Positions 36,501 to 44,715 of a stretch of DNA of 64,000 bases are shown in pieces. Numbering within the stretch: position 1 is the stretch's first letter; each line of letters opens with the position of its first letter. Origin of the DNA: JAOAFX01 sp964559225 (lineage in GTDB: Bacteria; Hydrothermota; Tepidihabitantia; SM23-42; JAOAFX01); NCBI GenBank assembly GCA_964559225.1, contig CAZLGA010000004.1, positions 3,397-67,396 of the forward strand, written 5' to 3'. The notes under the pieces were generated by a model. That model saw only the letters and a program-made list of their open reading frames with translations, was not told where the DNA came from and searched no databases. Made by a program: the position numbers and the translations under genes.

Positions 36501-37167
36501 GGTCCCATTTGCCATCGTCGTCTTTATCAGCAATCTGTCTCATAATACCACCCCAGGCTCTTCTTGGGATATCAACTTCTACTCTTTGTGAAGATAAGTT
36601 AGGTAGGGGTCCGGTTCCATATCTCGTAATGCTAACAAAAGTAGGACCTGGACTTCCTGAATGAGTTACGGAAATAGCACTATAGTTGGCGCTGGGATTA
36701 TTACTTGAACGATAATAAACCGTCCAGGAAAACCTTCCTTCGCTTTCCAATCTAATCGGGTCTGAAGCCGCGCCCCAGGTAGAAGGTCCCTTGCCGCCGA
36801 TGAGCACCTTCTTTGCAATATCACCCCTTGACATACATGCCCAGTTCAGAATCCTGCCTGGATATGGTCCTGTTGGTGAAGAGCGAAAACGATTAGTTGC
36901 CCATTCATAATTACTATCAGGATTAAAATAACCATAGTAGCGTTTTGCATCATCAGGCGTACCTTGGGTAATACTCGTTGTTGTATATGCCCTTTCACCC
37001 ATCGAGCCAGAATTGTCTAAAATTATCAGAATATTGGGCATAGGTGTCTTCCACATAAAAGCAGGAAAGCAGCAATAAGAAGTATCAATCTGACTAAATC
37101 CAAACGAAAACATTACCATCAAGATTAATAAAAGACCCATGCCAGAGATTTTTGTGTTAATAACCAT
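33511..37167 (-). CDS. pilY1: PilY1-like type IV pilus tip/assembly protein
   Basis: 1218 residues with an N-terminal signal segment. A von Willebrand A-like domain has the MIDAS motif DNSGSMG at 51-57 and later DGEPTRD. The C-terminal half is a PilC/PilY1 beta-propeller (VYVGANDGMLHAFNAG, ELWAYIPYNLLPYLRWL, VLIGGMRLGG). PilY1 proteins sit at the pilus tip or outer membrane and control pilus extension, adhesion and surface sensing. Upstream and co-directional are minor prepilins of the PilX, PilW, PilV and FimT types, the normal partners. Start supported by AGGAGG. Confidence 0.92.
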   Translation of the reverse strand: MVINTKISGMGLLLILMVMFSFGFSQIDTSYCCFPAFMWKTPMPNILIILDNSGSMGERAYTTTSITQGTPDDAKRYYGYFNPDSNYEWATNRFRSSPTGPYPGRILNWACMSRGDIAKKVLIGGKGPSTWGAASDPIRLESEGRFSWTVYYRSSNNPSANYSAISVTHSGSPGPTFVSITRYGTGPLPNLSSQRVEVDIPRRAWGGIMRQIADKDDDGKWDPNVPRFGLACFNYGENGTWQGYSEGSGSFAYNGGRIEGGAYVGDVSYVDMYQQIRNVVFNTWTPLGETYYEMIRYFSQAPPSYSNANYTKNPISEKDPYYDKTVPGPAGRNKMTPCRKSFVLYITDGEPTRDLHIPGYSVADTLPNATNLRSYAAYPGSGVPPGPGTYPQLGSNYLIHLAYYANINDLRPDTALPMGHPLYNVWKDRDLPDFQNIGFFGIAAFESNDVLRLASKFGGFIDKNGNKRPDLQSEWDADNDGQPDTYFYAEDGYELENAIMEAIKAMMSRVSSASPVAVVSTGTQYGGLVTQSQFYQTRIFPTGENVDWIGTCHTLWLDPKGNLREDNQQDRVLHMINDYVIRMRSTPTGVSVTRYYDSDGDGQVTSADSIGAIPVEDMIPVWDGGKWLFNRSPDVRNIKAFVDFNKNKVVDNGEIINFTPANATILRPYLKVNTVASADTVIKYVRGSDIDTSKLRSRTVQGNTWKLSDIVNSGPILVGPPMERYDFIYSDMSYARYYEQYRNRHQVVYVGANDGMLHAFNAGYPERLANPLTPMRLLPGSGLEIGQELWAYIPYNLLPYLRWLQDKKYYFCHINFVDLRCYVTDAKIFDSTDAKYPGGWGTVLIGGMRLGGIPITIANDTCMSAYFMIDITDPFNPQPMWEFRVPDLKLTVCYSTVVKVKEKWYLVIGSGPSSCGGESGQSTRIFVLDLKSGVLLRKITYPDPNAFITNIFACDWGLDYTVDRIYFGTCFGTSPNYYGRIHRIDTKNSPDPNLWDTVTVMNMGLNRPIVGEGSVATDEYNRLWVYFGSGRLFSEFDIADTTTSNLYIGFRDDTTHTLDPLQLFNATNVWVDINDTVHMGTSKFTFDSLLSLVEKKGGWYRFLNRPGERVLNPTLVIGGAVLFTSFRPSAAICSYGGTGNLYALYYKTGTAYTIPFLGEQGDTNRVYISLGPGMPSEPSLYVGADQTKVFIQVGGGIVSPETGIPGLPRSGVILWKGR

Positions 37168-37209
37168 TTTATCCTCCTTTCATTGGCACGATAAATCGTG
37201 CGCATAGTA

Positions 37210-37704
37210 TTAATCAGGTTGTGATGAAAAGCGTTGAATAATTTCAAGTCCAACGCGCTCACCACCCCTTGCGATTACTGTCGCAGTAACATAATAGGTC
37301 CTATAACTTCCAGATGCAGGTGTTGCCCCTGGACCAGCAATTGCCCGGGCAAATTTGATTGCGGTCCCGGACATAGTAATTGCTGTTGCTGATGTTCGCT
37401 CTGCAGTTACAATAACATTATAGTTTCCAATCTTAATCTCACTGCTGTCCTTAGGTGGCGCATCAAGAAAGGTATTTAAGCTTTCTGCCTTTGCCTTTCC
37501 TAATTCAAGACCAGCAACCGCAGCCTCATATGCACCTTCATACCTTGCCTGTCCACTCGTCACATTCAGTCCCCGAACAACCAGATAGATTACTAATGAA
37601 CCCACAATCAAAACCACAATCATCGTGCCGAGGGCAACAACTAAGGCAATGCCTTTTTGATAACCTCCCAACATCTTAATCCTTGATTTTCTATTCTTTT
37701 CCAT
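37210..37704 (-). CDS. pilX: PilX-like minor pilus assembly protein
   Basis: 164 residues. A basic N-terminus precedes the hydrophobic helix (KGIALVVALGTMIVVLIVGS) typical of PilX N-terminal domains, which unlike other prepilins lack FTLxE but keep the helix. The remainder is a small pseudopilin-like globular domain. It lies between pilW-like and pilY1-like genes, the conserved place for pilX. Confidence 0.82.
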   Translation of the reverse strand: MEKNRKSRIKMLGGYQKGIALVVALGTMIVVLIVGSLVIYLVVRGLNVTSGQARYEGAYEAAVAGLELGKAKAESLNTFLDAPPKDSSEIKIGNYNVIVTAERTSATAITMSGTAIKFARAIAGPGATPASGSYRTYYVTATVIARGGERVGLEIIQRFSSQPD

Positions 37705-37778
37705 AACTCCTCCTTAAATTTTTGAAAAGGCACTTACGAATAGAATTTTTTCAATAAATTCTTGACCTCTACCCTTCT

Positions 37779-38750
37779 TCATAAGCCCTCTCCTGGTTGT
37801 AAGTTTTGTGGATAAACAATGCTGCTCATAAACACCCGTTTTCTCTTTTGTTGTGCCGGGGTTAGAGGGTAAGTATAGGGAGGGTTTTGTTCAATTGTAA
37901 CAGTATTTTCACCATACCTATATCCAGCCATCGCTTCCGATGCAATGACAACAGTAAAACGGATTGCCCATTTTCGCGTATAGCTCGGATTAAATGGTGG
38001 GTTATTCCTATCCCCCCAAGTATCAATGATTCTATCACCATCAGTATCCAAGCCATATCTAAATGCAATTGCTTCTACATTATTTAGAAGTGCTTCATTT
38101 CCTCGTTTTAGAGTATCACCCACAATTTGATATGTAATACCGGTTAGATATGTTTCGTCGGTTCGTTTAAAAATAATAGCGCCTTCTCTTGCTGAAATCA
38201 CGCTACTGAACACAAGCTTTGTCGCTGGTATAGAATTACCCCATAGCGGGTCAATAAATGTAAAAGTATCTGTTCTGGGATCGTTGGTTATAACAAGATT
38301 CTGGTATATTGGTTTGCGCATTTCATTCAAGATCATAATTCTATCATTCTGCAAAAAGTTTGCAAGTGTATCAGACCATCTACGAACAACTACTATGGGT
38401 CCCTTGACCTCATCAAGTAAATAACTCCATTGGCTCCGGTTCATTTCAAAACCCAGGCCCACTGCTTTGAGCCGAACTCCTGCACCTTGGACACCTGACA
38501 CTGGTATCAACTGAATTGCATCCTGGCTTTCATACGGATAACCAAGACCCGCAAGCAATAAATCCCATTTGATAAGGGTGAATGCAACCTGAGCATCGGT
38601 CTGTAAAATTGTGGTTTTTGACACCTGGGTCGTTCTTGTCTGCTGGATATTTAGTATAGAATAGATGGCACCAAAAACAATCATAAGGATGACGAGCGAG
38701 ACCATCAATTCTACTAAGGTCATACCTTTCGTTCTTTTGACTATTGCCAT
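37779..38750 (-). CDS. pilW: PilW-like minor prepilin
   Basis: 323 residues. The class III prepilin signal KRTKG/MTLVELMVSLVILM has Gly at -1 and Glu at +5 of the mature protein. The long C-terminal domain includes TDGDRIIDTWG, a possible calcium-binding loop. It is part of the minor-pilin complex that primes type IV pilus assembly, and lies between the pilV- and pilX-like genes. Confidence 0.85.
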   Translation of the reverse strand: MAIVKRTKGMTLVELMVSLVILMIVFGAIYSILNIQQTRTTQVSKTTILQTDAQVAFTLIKWDLLLAGLGYPYESQDAIQLIPVSGVQGAGVRLKAVGLGFEMNRSQWSYLLDEVKGPIVVVRRWSDTLANFLQNDRIMILNEMRKPIYQNLVITNDPRTDTFTFIDPLWGNSIPATKLVFSSVISAREGAIIFKRTDETYLTGITYQIVGDTLKRGNEALLNNVEAIAFRYGLDTDGDRIIDTWGDRNNPPFNPSYTRKWAIRFTVVIASEAMAGYRYGENTVTIEQNPPYTYPLTPAQQKRKRVFMSSIVYPQNLQPGEGL

Positions 38751-38763
38751 TTGGCGCCTCCTT

Positions 38764-39234
38764 TTACTTAAGTTTTAATAAATTGGATTTTAACCACGGT
38801 TTACCGCCTTGACCGATTACATGGAGTCTAACCGTTTTGAATCGTGGATCCGGGATGGTGTCTATTCTATTCTCGGCTACATTCCAGATTAGTCGGAATA
38901 CACCACCCTTTGTAGTAGTCAAAATTCTGTAGTCAGCGAGGCCCGCGGCAGTATCATCTAATGTAACTGAAGTTCTGTGCTTGAGATAAGTAGTATCATT
39001 AGTGGGTAGTCCTGCCAAAAATTCAAACTGGCGATTCAATACATCTCTGGCATACATTTGTCTGTTTATCACCCGGCTTGTTCGCATACCCATTACCGTC
39101 ATCTGGGATACTGCAAGAATTCCTAATGTAAGGATGACTATCGCAACCAGAATTTCAACGAGGGTGAATGCGTTTGAATAATTATTTACGGATTCTGGGA
39201 TTTTGGTTCTTAAGTATTTGGGAATCTTATACAT
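38764..39234 (-). CDS. pilV: PilV-like minor prepilin
   Basis: 156 residues. The leader is followed by FTLVEILVAIVILTLGIL, the prepilin helix with Glu5. The residue before the cleavage site is Ala (SNA/FTLVE) rather than the usual Gly, which may slow processing by the prepilin peptidase. Start supported by GAGGAGGA. Minor pseudopilin in the same operon as FimT-, PilW- and PilX-like genes. Confidence 0.85.
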   Translation of the reverse strand: MYKIPKYLRTKIPESVNNYSNAFTLVEILVAIVILTLGILAVSQMTVMGMRTSRVINRQMYARDVLNRQFEFLAGLPTNDTTYLKHRTSVTLDDTAAGLADYRILTTTKGGVFRLIWNVAENRIDTIPDPRFKTVRLHVIGQGGKPWLKSNLLKLK

Positions 39235-39246
39235 CGTTCCTCCTCT

Positions 39247-39753
39247 TTAGTTCCAACTTCCACTCTTGTGGCGATAGACCTTTACCTTGCCCAAGGTATT
39301 TATCCCTACTGCATAATTATCCCTGCCATCAGTGATATAAATCACGCCTTTTGTTGCGCCACCTCGTGCATCTAAGATACAAACATTATTTGGAAAATCA
39401 ATTCCATTATTGCCAGGTGCTGGTAGCGAACCCTCGGGTGGCCTTCCACTTACGCCCTCACCGCCAAACCAGATATTTCCGCCGGTAGAGCCACCAAGTT
39501 TGTAGGCTTTTGTTTGGCCTTCTTGGTTTGTTGATAGGTAAGTTCGTGTATCAGGGAAACTAATGCTAAATCGTTTGCCTGTTGACAAAGCTCTCTCCCT
39601 TATTTGTCTTAAATCCTGGGCAAGTTCCTGAGCTGCAGCCCTTATGCGTGCTTGACGTTGCATAGCAGCAAAATTTGGTATCACAAATGCAATAACAATA
39701 CCGATAATGCCGATTACAACCATCATTTCAATCAGTGTGAAGCCTTTTTTCAT
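39247..39753 (-). CDS. GspH/FimT-type pseudopilin
   Basis: 168 residues starting MKKG/FTLIEMMVVIGIIGIVI, a very short leader with Gly at -1 and Glu at +5. The GspH-like region (AAAQELAQDLRQIRERALSTGKR) follows, then an FDxGTxG-like end replaced here by KVYRHKSG. AAGGAGG precedes the ATG. First gene of the minor-pilin operon fimT-pilV-pilW-pilX-pilY1-33153. No consensus promoter was found directly upstream. Confidence 0.87.
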   Translation of the reverse strand: MKKGFTLIEMMVVIGIIGIVIAFVIPNFAAMQRQARIRAAAQELAQDLRQIRERALSTGKRFSISFPDTRTYLSTNQEGQTKAYKLGGSTGGNIWFGGEGVSGRPPEGSLPAPGNNGIDFPNNVCILDARGGATKGVIYITDGRDNYAVGINTLGKVKVYRHKSGSWN

Positions 39754-40173
39754 AAAGCCTCCTTTTTATAAAAACCGCAGATTACCGCAAACATTGAAAC
39801 GGAATCACACGGTTCAGACAACCTTGCTATTATTATGCAAGTATTATTATAGTTGTCTTTTGGCATTTTTGCCTCTACTAATCTATATAAGCAAATTTCA
39901 TTCCTGATTTTGTGAAAAACCCGCTGAAATTTGATGAGTTTTATTGATAAATGGTAATCATTAGAAAAGGGGCTGCTGTTATTGGGTAAAAATTTACCCA
40001 CTTACAACATAGTTAGGGTCACCCCAAAATGTTGCAATTTACTGTTTATATCATAAAAACAGAAACTAATTCTAAATTCTTTAAACCTTACCAACAATTC
40101 GCACCTTTTGCCTTAGCATCATCTGGTTGACACTTTTCTGCTTGCTAAAATGGGTTGGAATTGAAGGGCATTA
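39754..40173. other. Divergent intergenic region at the strand switch
   Basis: About 420 bp between the minus-strand pilus operon and the plus-strand DUF1844 gene. It holds a 7-bp inverted repeat (GGGTAAA/TTTACCC at 39984-39999) and AT-rich stretches, but no credible gene. A candidate TATAAT on the minus strand near 39855 has no good -35. No cluster of DnaA-box-like sites was seen, so there is no support for an origin. Confidence 0.5.
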
Positions 40174-40202
40174 TTGACATAATCCTGTTTCATAAGTATA
40201 AT
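40174..40202 (+). promoter_or_regulatory. Perfect sigma-70 promoter, leaderless start of DUF1844 gene
   Basis: TTGACA at 40174-40179, 17-nt spacer, TATAAT at 40197-40202. The predicted start of 40209 is within one base of the ATG at 40208. Confidence 0.9.
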
Positions 40203-40207
40203 TGCGT

Positions 40208-40498
40208 ATGGGTGGAGATAAAGAGACTAAAGACCAACCTTTGTTTGAAGAACCAATCCCGGTGAAAGAATTGCTCCTAATGACAATATTTTCTCTTGAA
40301 GGAAAGGCATGGGCATACCTTGGTCTTACTGCACACCCAGAAACCAAGAAACCTAAAAAAGATTTGCACGAAGCAAAGATTGCGATTGATTCCATTGATG
40401 TAATCTTTAAACTCCTGGAGCCGTCCCTCACCAATGAAGAAAAAAAGGATATCCAAGTGAGATTGACCAATCTAAGATTGAATTTTGTAAAAGAATAA
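40208..40498 (+). CDS. DUF1844 domain protein
   Basis: The ATG at 40208 is chosen over the TTG two codons upstream because the TTG overlaps the -10 box and the ATG coincides with the predicted transcription start. 96 residues. The DUF1844 pattern is visible: EGKAWAYLGL, a basic linker (PETKKPKKD), LHEAKIAIDSIDVIFKLLEPSLTNEE and a final LTNLRLNFVKE. Members are small helical cytoplasmic proteins of unknown function. The DUF2723 gene follows after 3 nt. Confidence 0.85.
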   Translation: MGGDKETKDQPLFEEPIPVKELLLMTIFSLEGKAWAYLGLTAHPETKKPKKDLHEAKIAIDSIDVIFKLLEPSLTNEEKKDIQVRLTNLRLNFVKE

Positions 40499-40501
40499 AA
40501 G

Positions 40502-42220
40502 GTGTTGCACAAATTCAAAAAAAGTATTCCTGATTTTTTTTTATTTGTTTATATTTTCGCGGTCTATGTATACTCCCTCTGTCCCACTATTTACTTGATA
40601 GATTCTGGTGAATTAGCAGGGGCAAGTTTCACACTCGGAATCGCCCATCCAACCGGCTATCCACTCTACACGCTCATTTCATATTTCTTTGCCCATATCC
40701 CAGGCGAACCCATTAAAAATCTCAATCTTTTATCGGCACTATTTTCAATTTTCGCATCCCTACTTTTGTACATTATTTTGAAGCAAATAACGAAAAATGC
40801 ATTTGCCCCGGGTTTAATCACTGCCCTATTCGCATTTTCGCCAATCATTTGGCGCATTTCAATTACCAATGAAGTCTATCCCCTGACCGTATTATTCTGC
40901 GTCTTATTATTATTCTTGCTATACTCTCTAAAGGACTCAAGGATATTCTATTTCTTTATGTTCCTTTTTGGCCTCTCCTTCACAAATCATATAATAATAT
41001 TCTCTTTGGCGATTCCGTTATTTTTATACATAATAATTATCTATAAACCATCCTTAAAAAAAATTCTCATAGGCTTTTTATTTACAGCGATTGGAATTTC
41101 ACCCTATTTGTATTTAATCGTCAGAACCCTTGCTGGCGCAGAAATCGCCTGGGGCAACACCTATAACCTCCAGCGCCTTTTCTGGCATATTACTGGCAGA
41201 CAGTATCAGGTATGGATGTTTTCGCTTTCATTAACAGAGATTTTAAATAATGCAAAACAGGGCATAATTTTTCACATAACTAATTTTTTATATGTTTTTA
41301 TTATCTTTGTTTTCGCTGGTTTTTCCCATCTATTCAGCAATGATAGAAAAAAATTCTGGTTATTTTTATCAATCTTCTCTCTCAATTTTTTATACACAAT
41401 AAATTATGCAATTCCGGATATTGAAAGTTATTATATTCCTGGTTTTATTGCGCTTTTGTTTTCAAGCGCCTATGGGCTTTATGCCTTAAAAAAATATATA
41501 AAATGGTTTATATCCATACCATTGATTTTGATATTTGCCCTGTTCAATTACCCTTCCTGCACTTTAAGAGATAACACCTTTGGACTTGATTATAGTCTTG
41601 CCCATATAAACCAGTTGCCAGAAAGCAGTCTTTTAATTTGTTCCTACTGGGATATATATTCACCTACTATTTATCTGCGCAAAGTAAAAAATCTTTACAA
41701 GGACCTCGTAATAATTGATAAAGAACTCCTCAGAAGAACCTGGTATTTAAAATATCTAAAAAATACCTATCCCGACTTCTATAATTCTGCCGAAAAGGAA
41801 ATCAATGATTATTTATCTGAGCTTTATAAATTTGAATACAATAAACCTTATGACCCACGCATCATCCAGCAAAAATTTATAAAAATGCTGGAAAGATTTG
41901 TCGAAATCAAAGAAACAACCGGGGTATATTTCGCTCTTCCTTTTCCTGACTATGACTTAAATTCTGTAAAACCTGATTATTACCGCATTCCTTATGGTTT
42001 GAATTTTCTTATTACAAAGAATATTCAAAATGTATCTTTTGATTTCTTAAAATTGAAGATTAAACATCCAAAATTTATAAATGACCCACGCCTAAAATTC
42101 AATATTGAGGCATTGAAGAAAATGATAATAAACAATATTAATTATTTGAATCAAACAAATAGAACAAATGAAGTTGAATTAGCAAAGCAGTGGCTGAATG
42201 AATTTTTGCGAACTAAATAA
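40502..42220 (+). CDS. DUF2723-type polytopic membrane protein (putative glycosyltransferase)
   Basis: 572 residues with about ten predicted transmembrane helices in the first 360 residues and a soluble C-terminal domain. The N-terminal loop (TIYLIDSGELAGASFTLGIAHPTGYPLYT) carries the acidic residues expected of GT-C-type transferases in the DUF2723 family, which has been linked to protein O-glycosylation in Bacteroidota. The start is GTG at 40502, 3 nt after the DUF1844 stop, so the two are translationally linked. Substrate unknown. Confidence 0.8.
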   Translation: MLHKFKKSIPDFFLFVYIFAVYVYSLCPTIYLIDSGELAGASFTLGIAHPTGYPLYTLISYFFAHIPGEPIKNLNLLSALFSIFASLLLYIILKQITKNAFAPGLITALFAFSPIIWRISITNEVYPLTVLFCVLLLFLLYSLKDSRIFYFFMFLFGLSFTNHIIIFSLAIPLFLYIIIIYKPSLKKILIGFLFTAIGISPYLYLIVRTLAGAEIAWGNTYNLQRLFWHITGRQYQVWMFSLSLTEILNNAKQGIIFHITNFLYVFIIFVFAGFSHLFSNDRKKFWLFLSIFSLNFLYTINYAIPDIESYYIPGFIALLFSSAYGLYALKKYIKWFISIPLILIFALFNYPSCTLRDNTFGLDYSLAHINQLPESSLLICSYWDIYSPTIYLRKVKNLYKDLVIIDKELLRRTWYLKYLKNTYPDFYNSAEKEINDYLSELYKFEYNKPYDPRIIQQKFIKMLERFVEIKETTGVYFALPFPDYDLNSVKPDYYRIPYGLNFLITKNIQNVSFDFLKLKIKHPKFINDPRLKFNIEALKKMIINNINYLNQTNRTNEVELAKQWLNEFLRTK

Positions 42221-42253
42221 ACTTTTTAGTAATATATTGCGTCATATATGTAA

Positions 42254-44680
42254 ATGAACACAGTTATTTGTATTATCGCCCTATTTTTCGTTTTGAATCA
42301 GCATTTATTTGCTCAGGGAAGAGAGAGTAAGGGTCCGGGAAGAATAACAGGAATTGTTGTAGAGGCAAATACTGAGCAACCAATTGAACTGGCAAATGTC
42401 ATAATATACGACAAAACCCATAAACAGCTAACCGGCACTGCTACGAATGAAACAGGTAGATTTTTTATTGCCGGGATAACTCCCGATGAATATATTATTG
42501 AAATCACTTTTGTTGGTTTTGAAATAAAGGTCGATACCATAAGAATAAATCCTGATAATCCAATGTTAAACCTTGGGGTGATAAAACTTGAACAAAAACC
42601 GATAACGATTGAAGGTGTAAAGGTTACCGCAGAAAAACCGCCCCTTGAATTCAAAATTGATAAAAAAGTTATCAATGTAAAAGAACACTACGCAAGCCAG
42701 TCAGGCACAGCGGTTGATGTTCTTGAAAATGTTCCTTCTATATCGGTTGATGTTGAAGGAAATGTAAGCCTGCGCGGAAGCACAAACTTTAGTGTATTAA
42801 TTGATAATAAGCCTTCAATCCTTGAACCAAGCGCCGCCCTTCAACAGATTCCAGCAAGCACGATTGACCGCATAGAAATAATAACAAATCCCTCAGCCCG
42901 TTATGACCCGGAAGGGCTTGCTGGGATAATAAATGTAATAACAAGAAAGAATATACAGTTGGGCATAAATGGCATTGCCAATTTAAATATTGGGCTTGAA
43001 CAGAAATATTCTGGTGATTTCCTCATCAATTACCGACACAAACAATTCCGAACATTTTTTGGTGTTGATTATAATAATTTCAAATCTCCTGGGACAGAAC
43101 TTGAGACCCGAGAGACAAGAACCCAGGATACTACATTTTTTTCATTGACCCGGGGTAGTGGGTCGTGGTTAAGAAAATTTTATGGAGTTAAATTGGGTGC
43201 CGAGTATACAATGACTTCAAAAACCAAGGCAGGTATAAATCTTGAATTACGGCGAAGGGGTATGAACCGTTCTTCTTTTGAAGAACTCATCAGATGGTCA
43301 ATACCAGGAGATACTACAAAATTTTTGCACAATAACCTAACCGAACGTGGCGGGTTAATGTGGGGAATAAATTCGGATTATCTTGTAAATTTCAAAAAAG
43401 ACCACAAATTATCAGCCCGTCTTTCTATCCATATCAACAATGGTGAAGATATATCAACTAATGAGCTCAGCACCCAAGATTCCATAATCACTAACGGATG
43501 GAAATCAATAGAAAAAGGTCCAATGAACAGGGTTCTCTTCAATCTTGACTATACACAGCCTTTAAATTTTTTGAGTAAAATAAATGGCAAATTAGAAACC
43601 GGGGCACAAACAACTATTGGTCTATCCAATGGCGGTCAGGATGTATGTGTCTATGATACAATAACCCGACGATATATTTACAAATTAGAATTCAGCCATC
43701 TTGCTGATTTCGTTCATAATATTTATGCACTTTATACAACCTATCGTGGTGAAATCAAAAATTTAGGATATCAAACAGGAATAAGGGGTGAGTATACATA
43801 CAGATTTCTTGAACTGACCGGCACAACCCAAAATGTAAATATCAGACGTTTTGACATATTCCCAACCCTGCATCTTTCATATAAATTTCCTCCATTTGAC
43901 CAGATTATATTAAGTTATACCCGGCGTGTAAACAGACCCAGAAATTTTGACCTTGAACCATTTGAAACTCGCCGCGACCCATATTCAATTTACAAAGGAA
44001 ATCCATCGCTTTTACCGGAGTTCGTTAATGCCTTTGAACTTGGTTATCAAAGGCAGTGGAGTGGCATTTTGATTTCACTTGATGGATACTACCGACTAAC
44101 TAACAATAAGATTGAACATATTACACAAATTTACAGTGGCGACACACTATTATCAACCATTGAAAATATAGGAAAAGATTATGCGTATGGGATAGAACCA
44201 ACATTAGATGTAAAAATTTTCAAATGGTTTAATGTTAATATCTCAGCAAATATCTATGAACACCGTATTGAAGGAATAATTGATAATAGTCCAGCTTCTC
44301 AAAAAAGCCGAACCTGGAGCATACGTAATATGAATTCAATAATATTGGCAAAGGGCACACGACTACAATTGACCGGTATATATCATGGTCCTGAAATTAT
44401 GGCGCAGGGCAACAGAAACGCATTTTTTATTGTCAATGGCGGAATAAGGCAGGAAATCAAACCACATTCACTAAACATCACACTCCAGGTGCGCGACATA
44501 TTTGGTACGGGCAAATTTGAAAATACATCAGAAGGTACAAATTTTTATATACATCAAGAAAATAGAAGAAAATCGCCAACAATAATTCTTGGGCTCAGCT
44601 ACAATTTCAATAATTATCGTGCCGAACCCACAAAATATGAAGTTGAAGAAGATTATCAAGATATGGAAAGTAATTTCTGA
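42254..44680 (+). CDS. TonB-dependent receptor-like outer-membrane protein with carboxypeptidase-regulatory-like domain
   Basis: 808 residues with signal peptide (MNTVICIIALFFVLNQHLFAQ). Residues about 28-115 form a CarboxypepD_reg-like beta-sandwich (GRITGIVVEANTEQPIELANV). A plug domain follows (AVDVLENVPSISVDVEGNVSLRGSTNFSVLID split by short gaps; TIDRIEIITNPSARYDPEG), then a large beta barrel of the OMP_b-brl_3 type (ILSYTRRVNRPR, LEPFETRRDPYSIYKGNPSLLPEF). Such proteins import or bind large substrates at the outer membrane. No TonB box is obvious and no SusD partner is adjacent. Strong evidence for an outer membrane. Confidence 0.9.
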   Translation: MNTVICIIALFFVLNQHLFAQGRESKGPGRITGIVVEANTEQPIELANVIIYDKTHKQLTGTATNETGRFFIAGITPDEYIIEITFVGFEIKVDTIRINPDNPMLNLGVIKLEQKPITIEGVKVTAEKPPLEFKIDKKVINVKEHYASQSGTAVDVLENVPSISVDVEGNVSLRGSTNFSVLIDNKPSILEPSAALQQIPASTIDRIEIITNPSARYDPEGLAGIINVITRKNIQLGINGIANLNIGLEQKYSGDFLINYRHKQFRTFFGVDYNNFKSPGTELETRETRTQDTTFFSLTRGSGSWLRKFYGVKLGAEYTMTSKTKAGINLELRRRGMNRSSFEELIRWSIPGDTTKFLHNNLTERGGLMWGINSDYLVNFKKDHKLSARLSIHINNGEDISTNELSTQDSIITNGWKSIEKGPMNRVLFNLDYTQPLNFLSKINGKLETGAQTTIGLSNGGQDVCVYDTITRRYIYKLEFSHLADFVHNIYALYTTYRGEIKNLGYQTGIRGEYTYRFLELTGTTQNVNIRRFDIFPTLHLSYKFPPFDQIILSYTRRVNRPRNFDLEPFETRRDPYSIYKGNPSLLPEFVNAFELGYQRQWSGILISLDGYYRLTNNKIEHITQIYSGDTLLSTIENIGKDYAYGIEPTLDVKIFKWFNVNISANIYEHRIEGIIDNSPASQKSRTWSIRNMNSIILAKGTRLQLTGIYHGPEIMAQGNRNAFFIVNGGIRQEIKPHSLNITLQVRDIFGTGKFENTSEGTNFYIHQENRRKSPTIILGLSYNFNNYRAEPTKYEVEEDYQDMESNF

Positions 44681-44681
44681 A

Positions 44682-44709
44682 TTGATTTTTTAAAATATTT
44701 CCATATAAT
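44682..44709 (+). promoter_or_regulatory. Sigma-70 promoter, leaderless start of NtrC-type regulator
   Basis: TTGATT at 44682-44687, 16-nt spacer, TATAAT at 44704-44709. Predicted start 44716 equals the A of the ATG. Confidence 0.8.
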
Positions 44710-44715
44710 TATGTT

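Noticed and set aside
39754..40207. Strand switch as a replication origin or terminus
   Set aside because: Only one divergent gene pair supports it, with no replication genes or DnaA-box cluster.
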